This document shows, in pieces, positions 55,247 through 64,000 of a stretch of 64,000 nt of DNA. Numbering within the stretch: position 1 is the first letter of the stretch; each line of letters opens with the position of its first letter. The notes below the pieces were generated by a model. The model did no database searches and was not told the DNA's origin. It worked only from the letters and a program-made list of their open reading frames with translations. The stretch is from contig NZ_CP114278.1 of NCBI RefSeq assembly GCF_027105095.1, positions 2,294,001-2,358,000 on the forward strand, given 5' to 3'. The DNA comes from Brevundimonas vesicularis (GTDB taxonomy: Bacteria > Pseudomonadota > Alphaproteobacteria > Caulobacterales > Caulobacteraceae). The position numbers and the translations under genes are program-made.

Positions 55247-55735
55247 TCAGCGCGGGATGGAGCTCTGCACCGAACGTGCGTCATAGGCGTTCGGACGATC
55301 GGGCTTCTGGCCGCGTCCCAGAACCACTTCCAACGTCGTCGAGGTCGGCTGCGGTCCGCTGAAATTCAGACCAACGCCCACGCCGACGCCAGACGCCGAA
55401 TAGCCGCCATATCGGCTGCTGCCGCCGCCGATGGAGACGCTCGGGCTGACGCCGCCTGCGCCACCCGGCCGACCATCGGTCCAGCTCTGCGTCACCTCGA
55501 ACCAGTCGTAGCCTTGTTCGGTAGTCAGGTCGGCGGCGCGCACCAGCGCCCAATTGGCGACACGGCCCGCAGCGCCGACGCCGTCGTAGGTGACCCGATA
55601 GCGATTGGATTCGATCCGCTGCTCGGAATACCCCTGCCCGTTCGGCCCGATCTGCGCGCCATAGGGCGCCAGGCTGGCGCAGGCGGTCAGGGCCAGGGCG
55701 GAAAGGCCGGTTAGGGCGAGGGCGAGACGCTTCAT
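55247..55735 (-). CDS. CC0125/CC1285-type lipoprotein
   Basis: 162 residues from an ATG that opens a lipoprotein signal (LALTGLSALALTACASL, Cys at 19). The mature part has YSEQRIESNRYRVTYDGVGAAGRVANWALVRAADLTTEQGYDWFEVTQ, typical of a small lipoprotein family in Caulobacterales. The C-terminal half is Gly/Ser-rich with an amphipathic strand (VGVGLNFSGPQPTSTTLEVVLGRG). Function unknown; periplasmic or outer-membrane localisation is expected. The family name is from recall. Confidence 0.85.
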   Translation of the reverse strand: MKRLALALTGLSALALTACASLAPYGAQIGPNGQGYSEQRIESNRYRVTYDGVGAAGRVANWALVRAADLTTEQGYDWFEVTQSWTDGRPGGAGGVSPSVSIGGGSSRYGGYSASGVGVGVGLNFSGPQPTSTTLEVVLGRGQKPDRPNAYDARSVQSSIPR

Positions 55736-55784
55736 CAGAGTTATCCTTTCCGTGACATAGCGCCGAAGCCGGGACGTCGTTCCG

Positions 55785-56138
55785 TCAGAGGCCGAGGAGC
55801 AAGGCGGCCAGCGCCAAAGCGGCTGGCACAGCCTGGACCAGCAGAATCTTGCGGCTGACAGTCGCCGCTCCATACAGGCCCGCGACGATGACGCAGCCCA
55901 GGAAGAAGATCTTGATCTGAAACCCCGGCTCGCCGAGCCAAAGGCCCCACGCCAGCCCAGCGACCAGAAACCCGTTGTAGAGGCCCTGATTGGCGGCAAG
56001 CACCTTGGTCTCCTCAGCCTTTTCGGCGTTCATGCCAAAGGCGTGCCGGCCGCGCGGCGTGGTCCACAGCACCATTTCCAGGACGACAATGTAGGCGTGG
56101 ATCAGGGCGACGACGCCGATCAGGACGGTGGCGATCAT
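55785..56138 (-). CDS. DUF1304 small membrane protein
   Basis: 117 residues, four membrane helices. The DUF1304 pattern is clear: IHAYIVVLEMVLWTTPRGRHAFGM, LAANQGLYNGFLVAGLAWGLW and CVIVAGLYGAATVS. Function is not established. It stands alone between the lipoprotein and a pseudouridine synthase gene. Confidence 0.92.
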   Translation of the reverse strand: MIATVLIGVVALIHAYIVVLEMVLWTTPRGRHAFGMNAEKAEETKVLAANQGLYNGFLVAGLAWGLWLGEPGFQIKIFFLGCVIVAGLYGAATVSRKILLVQAVPAALALAALLLGL

Positions 56139-56192
56139 GGGGCCTCTCCAGTTTCCGATACCAGTCGATCACGCTTGGAGTAGGCCCGCAAC

Positions 56193-56915
56193 CTATAAGC
56201 CTAGCGCCGTCCTCAGCTTCGCGAAATCCTCAGGCGGCGGCGCCTCGACCGTCGTCGTCCCACCCTCGGGATGCGGAAAGGTCAGTTTGGCGGCATGCAG
56301 CATCAGACGCGGCGCCGGCCCGACCGGTGTGGTCAAGGCGCCCCCGTATCGCACGTCCCCGATCAACGGCCGGCCGATATGGGCCATATGCACCCTCAAC
56401 TGATGCATCCGCCCGGTCAGCGGCTCCAGCTCGACCACGGCCCCTTCCGGTCCCTCGGCCAAGGTCCGATAGCGGCTTTGCGACCCTTGCGCGCCCGGCG
56501 CGTCAAAGGCGACGACCCGCATATAGCTCTCGCGCCCGATTTCTTCGCGTCGCAACGGCGCGTCTATGGTGGCCGCCCTGGGCTCAGGCGCGGCTGACAG
56601 CAGAGCCAGATACTGTTTTCTGAACCGCCGCATCTGCAACGCCTTGCCCAGAAAACTCGCCGCCGGCTTGGTCTTGGCCGCAAGGATCACGCCCGAGGTG
56701 TCGCGATCCAGCCGATGTACCAGCTCCGGCCGCTTGCCGTTTGACCGCGCGAACGCCCACAGCAGGTCGTCCAGCGTATGGGCCTTGATCCGCCCGCCCT
56801 GACTGGACAGGCCCGGCGGCTTGGAAAAGGCGATGACGTGCGCATCCTCGTGGATAACCCACGACCGGACGGCGGCGATATCATCGGATGAAAGATCGGC
56901 AGGAATGCGGGTCAC
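56193..56915 (-). CDS. RluA family pseudouridine synthase
   Basis: 240 residues without an S4 domain. Catalytic motif LVHRLDRDTSGVILAAKTKP; companion motifs VIAFSKPPGLSSQGG, LEPLTGRMHQLRVHMAHIGRPLIGDVRYGG. It modifies tRNA or rRNA uridines; the exact target cannot be told from sequence alone (TruC- and RluA-like enzymes lack S4). It is the third pseudouridine synthase in 5 kb. Confidence 0.9.
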   Translation of the reverse strand: MTRIPADLSSDDIAAVRSWVIHEDAHVIAFSKPPGLSSQGGRIKAHTLDDLLWAFARSNGKRPELVHRLDRDTSGVILAAKTKPAASFLGKALQMRRFRKQYLALLSAAPEPRAATIDAPLRREEIGRESYMRVVAFDAPGAQGSQSRYRTLAEGPEGAVVELEPLTGRMHQLRVHMAHIGRPLIGDVRYGGALTTPVGPAPRLMLHAAKLTFPHPEGGTTTVEAPPPEDFAKLRTALGL

Positions 56916-56954
56916 GGCGCGTCCATACGCGACGGCGCGCCCTGCGTCAGCCCA

Positions 56955-57398
56955 TCAGCGCAGCACGCCGCGTTTGCGCATATTGAACGCATAGCTAAAC
57001 AGTAGAACCGCAATCAGCAGGATGACGATCGGCATCCAACTCATGGCCGCCACCTCGGGCGGCGCAGGCGGCGGGGGATCGATCAGCTTGCCATAGATCA
57101 GACTGACCAGGGCTCCCAACAGCGACAGGCCGAAGGCCTGAACCGCCCAGCGCAGGCGCAAAAGCAGCATCACCGAACCGATCACCGCACCCCAGACTCC
57201 CAGCGTCCACGGCACATACATCCAGCCGGGCATGGCCTCGTAATAGGCGACCATGGCATCGTCGAAACCCGCCGCCCGCATGTAGGCCTCACCCCGCGTC
57301 GTGGTCTGGATGAAGTCGAACGCGCCGAACCCATTCCATAGCAACGACAACACCCCCACCAGCCACAGATGCCAGGGCGTTTTCACCGTCTCGATCAT
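56955..57398 (-). CDS. Hypothetical four-helix membrane protein
   Basis: 147 residues. Hydrophobic helices at about 8-28 (WLVGVLSLLWNGFGAFDFI), 60-80 (YVPWTLGVWGAVIGSVMLLL), 85-105 (AVQAFGLSLLGALVSLIYG) and 122-140 (MPIVILLIAVLLFSYAF). I recall similar small proteins in alphaproteobacteria annotated only as hypothetical or sugar-transporter-like. No function can be given. It stands 71 bases from the rarA stop. Confidence 0.8.
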   Translation of the reverse strand: MIETVKTPWHLWLVGVLSLLWNGFGAFDFIQTTTRGEAYMRAAGFDDAMVAYYEAMPGWMYVPWTLGVWGAVIGSVMLLLRLRWAVQAFGLSLLGALVSLIYGKLIDPPPPAPPEVAAMSWMPIVILLIAVLLFSYAFNMRKRGVLR

Positions 57399-57469
57399 CG
57401 TCCCCTCCCAAGGATGTCAGGCCGGAACGCTAACTGCGTTGTCGACTGGCGACAATGAACGACGTTCAG

Positions 57470-58786
57470 TCAGTCGTCTGACCCGTCCACCGCCATCCGC
57501 GCCCGCATCTCGGCCCAGCGCTCCAAACGCGCCTTGACCTTCTCCTCGTGTCCCTCGCCCTTGGGCTTGTAGAAGGTGCGACGGTCCATCTCGTCAGGGA
57601 AGAAGTTCGCGCCCGAGAAGCCCTCGGGCGTGGCTGGGTCGTACTGGTAGCCCTTGCCGTAGCCCAGCGACTTCATCAACTTGGTCGGGGCGTTGCGGAT
57701 ATGGGCGGGGGGCATCAGCGAGCCCGTCTCATAGGCCGCCTTCTTGGCCGCCTTGAACGCCTCATAGACACCCACCGACTTGGGCGCTGTCGCCAGATGC
57801 ACCACCGCCTGGGCCAAGGCCAGTTCGCCCTCGGGACTGCCCAGGAAGTCGTAGGTATCCTTGGCTGCATTGGCGACCAGGATCGACAGCGGATCGGCCT
57901 CGCCGATGTCCTCGACCGCCATCCGCACGATCCGCCGAGCCAGATAGAGCGGATCCTCGCCTCCGTTCAGCATCCGCGCCAGCCAATAGAGCGCGGCGTC
58001 AGGATCAGACCCGCGCACCGATTTATGCAGGGCGGATATGAAGTTATAGTGTTCTTCTCGACTCTTGTCGTAGGCGGGCGCTCGGCGTTGCAGGACGCCT
58101 GCTAGCCCCTGCACGTCCAGCTTTTCGCCTTCAGGCAGATCGAACAACACCTCCGACATGGTCAGCAGATAGCGCCCGTCGCCGTCGGCCAGGGCCAGCA
58201 TCGCCTGCCGGGCCTCCGGCGTTAGCGGCAGGGTCCGGTCCATATGCGTCTCGGCCCGGCTCAGCAGCTGATCCAATGCGGCGTCGTCCAGCCGCTTCAG
58301 CACATAGACCTGACTGCGCGACAGCAAGGCGCCGTTGAGCTCGAAGCTGGGGTTTTCCGTCGTGGCCCCGACCAGGGTCACCACGCCTGCCTCGACGAAG
58401 GGCAAAAAGCCGTCCTGCTGGGCGCGGTTGAAGCGGTGGATTTCATCGACGAACAGCAGCGTGCTCTGTCCCGCCGCACGCCGCATCCGCGCCGCCTCGA
58501 ACGCCTTCTTCAAGTCGGCGACGCCCGAAAACACCGCGCTGATCGCCTGATATTCATAGCCGGCCGCCTGCGCCAGCAGGCGCGCGATCGTGGTTTTGCC
58601 CGTCCCCGGCGGTCCCCACAGGATCATTGACCCCAGCCGCCCGGCCTCAATCATGCGCCGGATCGGCCCGCCTGGCCCCAGCAGATGATCCTGCCCCACC
58701 ACCTCGTCCAGCGTGCGCGGACGCAGGCGGTCGGCCAAGGGGGCGTCGGGGGGCAGAATGCCGGAGGCTTCGAACAGGTCGCTCAT
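57470..58786 (-). CDS. rarA: Replication-associated recombination protein A (RarA/MgsA)
   Basis: 438 residues, AAA+ ATPase related to clamp loaders and Werner-interacting protein 1. Walker A is GPPGTGKTT (about 58-66), Walker B is LFVDEIHRF, sensor 1 is GATTENPSFELN. The C-terminal tetramerisation region includes HKSVRGSDPDAALYWLARML and GYGKGYQYDPATPEGF. It acts at stalled replication forks. Full length. Confidence 0.97.
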   Translation of the reverse strand: MSDLFEASGILPPDAPLADRLRPRTLDEVVGQDHLLGPGGPIRRMIEAGRLGSMILWGPPGTGKTTIARLLAQAAGYEYQAISAVFSGVADLKKAFEAARMRRAAGQSTLLFVDEIHRFNRAQQDGFLPFVEAGVVTLVGATTENPSFELNGALLSRSQVYVLKRLDDAALDQLLSRAETHMDRTLPLTPEARQAMLALADGDGRYLLTMSEVLFDLPEGEKLDVQGLAGVLQRRAPAYDKSREEHYNFISALHKSVRGSDPDAALYWLARMLNGGEDPLYLARRIVRMAVEDIGEADPLSILVANAAKDTYDFLGSPEGELALAQAVVHLATAPKSVGVYEAFKAAKKAAYETGSLMPPAHIRNAPTKLMKSLGYGKGYQYDPATPEGFSGANFFPDEMDRRTFYKPKGEGHEEKVKARLERWAEMRARMAVDGSDD

Positions 58787-58860
58787 GGGTGCGACCTATG
58801 TAGGCGTTCGCCAAAGGCTTTTCACGCGTTAGTATGGCGAACCGCCACGGAGACCGCCCC

Positions 58861-59283
58861 ATGACCGAAGCCAATCCGACCCAAGGTCCGACTTCTGGCG
58901 TGACACCCCACCTTACCATCCCGTCGCGCGGCGCCTCTGCGGCGATCGATTTCTACATCATCGCCTTCGGCGCCGGGGTGTTGGACCGCCGTCTCGCCGA
59001 CGACGGCGAGCGACTGATGCACGCCCACCTGAGGATCAACGGCGCCAGCGTCATGTTGAATGACGAGTTTCCGGAATACGGCGGCTCGCAGGATGTCCGC
59101 CCTGCCGGCGTGACCCTGCATCTTCAGGTCTCCGATCCCGACGCCTGGTGGACGCGCGCCATGACCGTCGGCGGCGCGGAACCTGTGCTGGACATGGCCG
59201 ATCAGTTCTGGGGCGACCGCTACGGCGTCCTGCGCGACCCCTTCGGCCATACCTGGTCGATCGGCGGGCCGACGAAGACCTGA
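58861..59283 (+). CDS. VOC/glyoxalase family protein (PhnB-like)
   Basis: 140 residues from the ATG with GGAG upstream. The paired beta-alpha-beta-beta-beta units of the VOC superfamily appear as PHLTIPSRGASAAIDFYIIAFGAGVLDRRL and VTLHLQVSDPDAWWTRAMTVGG, and GDRYGVLRDPFGHTWSIG gives the usual metal-site Glu/His region. Substrate unknown. It is convergent with the degP-type gene, 4 bases apart. Confidence 0.9.
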   Translation: MTEANPTQGPTSGVTPHLTIPSRGASAAIDFYIIAFGAGVLDRRLADDGERLMHAHLRINGASVMLNDEFPEYGGSQDVRPAGVTLHLQVSDPDAWWTRAMTVGGAEPVLDMADQFWGDRYGVLRDPFGHTWSIGGPTKT

Positions 59284-59287
59284 AGAC

Positions 59288-60697
59288 CTATCTCAGCACG
59301 CCGCGGATCTGACGGCCGCCACGGTTGACGACGACCTCCCAAGGGCCGCGACCGGAACTGGCGGCCTCCACATCGCGGGCCGAGCCGATGGCGCGGCCGT
59401 TGATGCTGACGATCAGGTCGTTCTGGCGGAAGCCCGCACGGGCCGCGTAGCCGCGTCCGGACACGCCCGTCACGATGACGCCCGTCGCGAACGGATCGCC
59501 GCCCAGTCGGTCGGCCAGAGCAGGGCTGAGCGCGACGACCTCGGCCCCGGCGAAGGGGCCGGACTGGATCGTCACCCCCTGCTTCGGATCAGCGTCGCCC
59601 GGCAGGCTTTGCACCCGCGCCGTCAGGGTCTGCGCCCGTCCGTCGCGCAGGATGGACACCTGCACCTGATCGTTCGGATTGCGTGAGCCGATGCGATAGT
59701 TCAGCCCGTTCTGGTCATTGATCTCCTGACCGTCGACGGCGGTGATGACGTCGCCCTGACGAATGCCGGCGCGCGCGGCCGGACCGTTGGCGTAGACGTC
59801 GGTGACGACCAGCCCCTGCGGCCGGCTAAGGCCCAGGCTGCCGGCGATGTCGCCAGTCACAGTGTCGCCCTTCACGCCCAGCCACGGCCGAACCACAGCC
59901 GTCGCGCCGCCCAGCGCGCTGTCGACGACCCGCTTGACCATGGCCGCCGGCACGGCGAACCCGACGCCGGCCGAGGAGCCCGAGCGCGAGAAGATGGCGG
60001 TGTTGATGCCGATCAGGTCGCCGTCCATGTCTACCAGCGCCCCGCCTGAGTTGCCGGGGTTGATGGCCGCATCGGTCTGGATGAAGGACCCGCTGTCGGA
60101 AATGCCGGTCTCGGTTCGGTTCAGGGCCGAGATGATGCCGTTGGTCACCGTCTGGCCCACGCCGAACGGATTGCCGATGGCCAGAACCAGATCGCCGACC
60201 TGCTGCTCTTCCTGATCGTCGATAGCCAGGACCGGCAGGCGGTCGCTGACGTTCTCCAGCCTCAGCACGGCGATATCGCTGCGCTCGTCGGCCAGGATGA
60301 CGGTGGCGGGAAACTCGCGCCGATCGTTCAGCACGACCTTGATCTGCTGGGCGCCGTCGATGACGTGGTTGTTGGTCACCACGATCCCGTCAGAGCGGAC
60401 GATGACGCCGGAACCCACGGATTCCGCCACCCGCGCCTGGGGAATGCCGCCGCCGAAGAATTGGAAGAAGGGATCGGCCTGCACCCGCTGCACGCTACGT
60501 GCCGAGATATTGACCACGGCCGGCGCGGCGGATCGCACCACGGGCGCAAAACTGGACTTCATTCCCGCCGCATCGGCCGGGGCGGTGCGCGTCGGCTGGG
60601 CGAACTCGCCCTCCTGCGCCTTGGAGTTCGAGGGATTGCCGCACGCCGACAAGGCGAAGGCGGCGGCGAGCACGATCGATCGGGTCTTCATGGGCAT
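59288..60697 (-). CDS. Periplasmic Do-family serine protease (DegP/HtrA)
   Basis: 469 residues. The trypsin-like domain has the triad His in NNHVIDG, Asp in RSDIAVLRL and Ser in NPGNSGGALVD. Two PDZ domains follow (GLVVTDVYANGPAARAGIRQGDVITAVDG; GVIVTGVSGRGYAARAGFRQNDLIVSINGR). The signal region ends in ALSACG, a lipobox-like site, so it may be lipid-anchored, unlike soluble DegP. An in-frame ATG two codons downstream is an alternative start. Protein quality control in the envelope is the expected role. Confidence 0.95.
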   Translation of the reverse strand: MPMKTRSIVLAAAFALSACGNPSNSKAQEGEFAQPTRTAPADAAGMKSSFAPVVRSAAPAVVNISARSVQRVQADPFFQFFGGGIPQARVAESVGSGVIVRSDGIVVTNNHVIDGAQQIKVVLNDRREFPATVILADERSDIAVLRLENVSDRLPVLAIDDQEEQQVGDLVLAIGNPFGVGQTVTNGIISALNRTETGISDSGSFIQTDAAINPGNSGGALVDMDGDLIGINTAIFSRSGSSAGVGFAVPAAMVKRVVDSALGGATAVVRPWLGVKGDTVTGDIAGSLGLSRPQGLVVTDVYANGPAARAGIRQGDVITAVDGQEINDQNGLNYRIGSRNPNDQVQVSILRDGRAQTLTARVQSLPGDADPKQGVTIQSGPFAGAEVVALSPALADRLGGDPFATGVIVTGVSGRGYAARAGFRQNDLIVSINGRAIGSARDVEAASSGRGPWEVVVNRGGRQIRGVLR

Positions 60698-60896
60698 CCG
60701 AGAAAGTCAGGCTTCAAGCGACACCATTCCGCACCCGGTTTCGGGCCGGATCAAGGCGTGTGCGCGGCCTCAACGGAAAAGCGGGACAGCCCGTTCCGCC
60801 CGGCGGCGAACGCAAGATTGTCAACGGCTTCGAGCTTGACGCCTTGCACCCTGCGTCGGACTGTCGCGGCTCCCCAAGCCGCCTGAAGAGTCCTCG

Positions 60897-62858
60897 ATGA
60901 TCCGTTCTTGCCTGCGCGCCGCTCCGCTCGGCCTCGCCCTACTCTTGGCCTCGACCGCCCCGGCCGCCCTGGCGCAGCAGACCTCGACCACTCCGCCCTC
61001 CCTGCCCGCGCCCCTGCCTGCGATTCCGGAAGCGCGGGACGTCGCCTATCCCGGCGTCATCACCCTGGACGTCGACGCCACCAATCTGGCCCAGCACATC
61101 TTTGCGGTGAAGGAAACGATCCCGGTCGCCCAGGCGGGACCGATGACCCTGTTCTTCCCCGAGTGGCTGCCGGGCAACCACGGCCCCGTCGGCCCCATCG
61201 CGCAGTTGGCCGGCATCGAGATCACCGCGAATGGCCAGCGGGTGCAGTGGGTTCGCGACACCCTGCATCCCTTCGCCTACCACGTGGTCGTCCCGGCCGG
61301 TGCGACGGCGCTGAACATCACCCTGCAGCACCTGTCGCCGACGACCGGCAATCAGGGCCGCATCACGATGACGCCCGAGATGCTGAACATCCAGTGGGAG
61401 AAGATGCTGCTCTATCCCGCCGGCCACTGGTCGCGGAACATCACGATCCAGCCCACGGTCAAGTTCCCCGCCGGCTGGCAGTTCGGCACAGCGCTGGAAC
61501 CCGAAACCAAGGCTGGCGACGTCCAGACCTTCAAGCCCGTCAATCTGGAGGTGCTGATCGACAGCCCGGTCTTCGCCGGCGTCCACTATCGCCAGATCGA
61601 CCTCGATCCCGGCGGCCGCTCGCCCGTTCGCGCCAACATCGTCGCGGACAAGGCCGACAGCCTGAGGGCCACCGACGAGCAGATCCAGATCCTGCGCAAT
61701 CTGGTCGCCCAGATGGACCGGCTGTATGGTGCGCGCCATTTCGACCACTACGACTTCCTGATCGCCATGACGGACAAGCTGGGCGGCATCGGGCTGGAGC
61801 ATCACCGCAGTTCGGAAAACTCGGTCGATCCCGCCTTCTTCACCGGCTGGGACACCCATCTGTCCGACCGCGACCTGCTCAGCCACGAGATGAACCACTC
61901 CTGGGACGGCAAATGGCGCCGCCCCGCCGACCAGTATGTGCCCAACTTCAACAGCCCGCTGCAGAACAGCCTGCTGTGGGTCTACGAGGGCCAGACCCAG
62001 TACTACGGCCAGGTGATCGCCGCCCGCTCGGGCCTGCTCAGCAAGCAACAGGCGATGGACGCTCTGGCCATGACCGCCGCGACCTACGACACGCGCGTCG
62101 GCCGCGAATGGCGCGCCCTTCAGGATACCACCAACGACCCGATCATCAGCCAGCGCCAGCCCAAGGGCTGGCTGTCGTGGCAGCGCGACGAGGACTACTA
62201 TTCGGAGGGCGAGCTGATCTGGCTCGACGTCGACACCACGATCCGCGAGAAGACCGGTGGCCGGAAGTCGCTCGACGACTTCGCCCGCGCCTTCTATGGC
62301 GTTCAGGACGGCAGCTACACCCCCGCTCCCTATACGTTCGAGGATGTGGTCGCGGCCCTGAACGGCGTCGTCGCCAATGATTGGGCGACCTTCCTGCGCA
62401 CCCGCCTGGACGCCGACGGCCCCGAGGCCCGCGCCCCGCTGGACGGTCTGGCGCGCGGCGGCTGGCGGCTGGCCTATTCGGACAAGCCCACCGATTACAT
62501 GAAGACCCTGTACGCCGAGCTGAAACGCAATGACTTCACCTATTCGCTGGGCTTCCAGACGGGCGAGGGCAACAAGATCCGCAGCGTCCAGTGGAACGGC
62601 CTGGCCTTCAAGTCGGGCTTGGCCGCCGGGATGGAGATCGTCGCCGTCAATGGGCAGGCCGCCAGCGCCGAACGCCTGACCGAGGCCGTCACCGCGGCCA
62701 AGGATCCGTCGACGCCCATCACCCTGATCGTCAAGGACGACGAGCAATACCGCACCGTCGTCTTCGACTACCACGACGGCCTGCGCTACCCCCGCCTGGA
62801 ACGCATCCCCGGCACACCTGACCGCCTGGGCGACATCCTGACGCCGCGTCGGCGCTGA
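60897..62858 (+). CDS. M61 family glycyl-aminopeptidase-like protease, copy 1
   Basis: 653 residues with a signal peptide (LGLALLLASTAPAALAQ). A beta-rich N-terminal domain precedes the M61 catalytic domain, whose HEMNH zinc motif is at 330-334, with the third ligand Glu364 in WVYEGQTQYYG. GIGLEHHRSSEN lies just before. A PDZ domain (RSVQWNGLAFKSGLAAGMEIVAVNGQ) is at the C-terminus. It is a periplasmic metallopeptidase. A closely related gene follows after 112 bases on the same strand. Confidence 0.93.
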   Translation: MIRSCLRAAPLGLALLLASTAPAALAQQTSTTPPSLPAPLPAIPEARDVAYPGVITLDVDATNLAQHIFAVKETIPVAQAGPMTLFFPEWLPGNHGPVGPIAQLAGIEITANGQRVQWVRDTLHPFAYHVVVPAGATALNITLQHLSPTTGNQGRITMTPEMLNIQWEKMLLYPAGHWSRNITIQPTVKFPAGWQFGTALEPETKAGDVQTFKPVNLEVLIDSPVFAGVHYRQIDLDPGGRSPVRANIVADKADSLRATDEQIQILRNLVAQMDRLYGARHFDHYDFLIAMTDKLGGIGLEHHRSSENSVDPAFFTGWDTHLSDRDLLSHEMNHSWDGKWRRPADQYVPNFNSPLQNSLLWVYEGQTQYYGQVIAARSGLLSKQQAMDALAMTAATYDTRVGREWRALQDTTNDPIISQRQPKGWLSWQRDEDYYSEGELIWLDVDTTIREKTGGRKSLDDFARAFYGVQDGSYTPAPYTFEDVVAALNGVVANDWATFLRTRLDADGPEARAPLDGLARGGWRLAYSDKPTDYMKTLYAELKRNDFTYSLGFQTGEGNKIRSVQWNGLAFKSGLAAGMEIVAVNGQAASAERLTEAVTAAKDPSTPITLIVKDDEQYRTVVFDYHDGLRYPRLERIPGTPDRLGDILTPRRR

Positions 62859-62866
62859 CGTCGCAC

Positions 62867-62900
62867 GTCTCCTCCCGATCGTTCGCGAGAGGGAGGAGAC
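62867..62900 (+). terminator. Hairpin between the two M61 genes
   Basis: Perfect 10-base stem GTCTCCTCCC / GGGAGGAGAC with a 14-base loop, eight bases after the first M61 stop. No T run follows, so it may be an attenuator, mRNA stabiliser or intergenic repeat as well as a terminator. Confidence 0.55.
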
Positions 62901-62970
62901 ACAACGCCACGCTTGACGCATCGCCCCTCGCCCCCGACGGTGCGGCTCCCTCGCCGAACCGGATGACCGA

Positions 62971-64000
62971 ATGCCGCGTACCCGTCTGACCGCCGCCTGC
63001 CTCGCCGTTTTGATGATGGCCGCCGCTTCGCCAGTTCTGGCCCAGAGTTTCCAGTCCACTCCGGTCGTCATCGATGCGACCCAGGCGCCGCTGGCCCTGC
63101 CCCGCGCCCAGCCGGCCATCCCGGCGCCGCAAGACAAGCCCTATCCGGGCGTGATCCAGTACCGCGCCGACATCACCGACCTAAACCGTCGCATCATCAA
63201 CGTCAGCCAGACCATCCCGGTCGCCAGCCCGGGCCCGCTGACCCTGCTCTATCCGAAGTTCCTGCCCGGCAACCACGCCGCCACCGGCCCGATCCAGCTG
63301 CTGTCCGGCCTGACCGTCACCGCCAATGGCCAGCGGATCGAGTGGCTGCGCGACACGCTGGACCCTTACGCCTTCCACCTCGACATCCCGGCGGGCGTGA
63401 CCAGCATCGACGTGCAGTTCCAGCAACTGACCCAGCCGGACGCCTCCAACTGGCGCGTGCTGATGACTCCGGCCATGGTCAATCTGCAGTGGGAAAAGGC
63501 CATCCTCTATCCGTCCGGCTATTTCAGCCGCCAGATCCAGGTCGCCCCCTCAGTGGTCCTGCCTACCGGTTGGAAATACGGCACGGCCCTGACCACGGCG
63601 TCTCAGGACGGCGACGTGGCGACCTTCGCCCCGACCGACCTCTACACCCTGATCGACAGCCCCATCTTCGCCGGCGCCCATTATCGCCGCGTGGACATCG
63701 ACCCCAGCGGCGAGCGCGTCCACCTGAACATCCTGGCTGACGAGGCCAAGGGTCTGGCCGCCACTGACGACCAGCTGAAACTGTTCGAGAACATGGTCCA
63801 GCAGGCCGACCGCCTGTTCGGCGCCCGCCACTTCGACAACTACGAATTCCTGTTCGCCCTGACCGATCAGATGGGCGGCATCGGGCTGGAGCATCATCGC
63901 TCGTCCGAGAACACCGGCGCGCCCGACTTCTTCACCAACTGGACCAAGAGCGCCGGCGACCGGGGTCTGCTGCCGCACGAGTACACCCACTCCTGGAACG
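62971..64000 (+). CDS. M61 family protease, copy 2, cut by right edge
   Basis: The first 343 residues are visible. A signal peptide (LTAACLAVLMMAAASPVLAQ) and then the same domain order as copy 1 are seen: YPGVIQYRADITDLNRRIINV, LYPKFLPGNHAATGPIQLLSG, GIGLEHHRSSENTGAPDFF, and zinc motif HEYTH at 336-340, cut just after HSWN. It is clearly a tandem paralog of the preceding gene. The remaining catalytic Glu and any PDZ domain lie outside the window. Confidence 0.93.
   Translation, partial: MPRTRLTAACLAVLMMAAASPVLAQSFQSTPVVIDATQAPLALPRAQPAIPAPQDKPYPGVIQYRADITDLNRRIINVSQTIPVASPGPLTLLYPKFLPGNHAATGPIQLLSGLTVTANGQRIEWLRDTLDPYAFHLDIPAGVTSIDVQFQQLTQPDASNWRVLMTPAMVNLQWEKAILYPSGYFSRQIQVAPSVVLPTGWKYGTALTTASQDGDVATFAPTDLYTLIDSPIFAGAHYRRVDIDPSGERVHLNILADEAKGLAATDDQLKLFENMVQQADRLFGARHFDNYEFLFALTDQMGGIGLEHHRSSENTGAPDFFTNWTKSAGDRGLLPHEYTHSWN

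Noticed and set aside
55204..55260. Fluoride riboswitch ahead of crcB
   Set aside because: Only a simple hairpin is present. The conserved pseudoknot segments of the crcB motif were not found.
60939..63137. A 732-codon open frame on the minus strand
   Set aside because: It is antisense to two well-supported M61 genes. Long antisense frames are expected in GC-rich DNA.

Overview
The window looks like chromosomal DNA of a GC-rich alphaproteobacterium of the order Caulobacterales, most likely Brevundimonas or a close relative. The basis is the gene content: two DUF2336 proteins, an ATP12-type chaperone, a CC0125/CC1285-type lipoprotein, several TonB-type envelope genes, and GTP-dependent PEP carboxykinase. 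This assignment comes from recognised families, not a database search.

Layout. (1) 1-1442: a minus-strand RiPP locus with a 49-residue precursor ending in a YNR/HNR/HNR core, a radical SAM/SPASM maturase, and the start of what looks like a second precursor cut by the left edge. (2) 2015-2476: a small lipoprotein. (3) 2862-8250: an integrative-element remnant holding two overlapping tyrosine recombinases, three small AlpA/excisionase-like proteins chained by 4-base overlaps, and a P4-type integrase, with no recognisable cargo. (4) 8726-31244: an envelope cluster. It contains a double retropepsin, a histidine kinase, an 1834-residue periplasmic TPR protein, a VWA protein, a BatA-like protein, a DUF58 protein, a membrane protein with a long low-complexity tail, an M16 peptidase, a MoxR ATPase, an OmpR/PhoB-type response regulator and a TonB-dependent receptor. 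(5) 31701-31776: tRNA-Thr, followed by a TetR regulator and a prepilin peptidase. (6) 33219-41966: feoAB, a cytochrome c, an RND efflux pair, an outer-membrane protein and a class II aldolase. (7) 42140-48752: DUF2336, NAD kinase, Hpt protein, DUF2336, an inverted pair of nested-hairpin repeats, a lytic transglycosylase, a TonB-like protein and an amino-acid oxidase. (8) 48801-64000: housekeeping genes (PEP carboxykinase, pseudouridine synthases, ATP12, CrcB, RarA, DegP) and two tandem M61 peptidases, the second cut by the right edge.

The most interesting part is region 4. Five places directly upstream of genes of this cluster (9679-9696, 23414-23431, 23488-23505, 27456-27473, 31375-31392) carry variants of one 18-base box. 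On the coding strand it reads TGCCAGT-TTGG-TGCAAGC: two 7-base direct repeats separated by 4 bases. It always points toward the downstream gene, and a plausible -10 hexamer begins nine bases after it. This is the geometry of a PhoB-type box, and the cluster encodes exactly one OmpR/PhoB-family regulator. My inference is that the histidine kinase and this regulator jointly control the retropepsin, the six-gene MoxR-partner operon (which ends in the kinase), the M16 peptidase, MoxR and the TonB receptor, as one envelope system for sensing, importing or processing a peptide-like substrate. The substrate is unknown.
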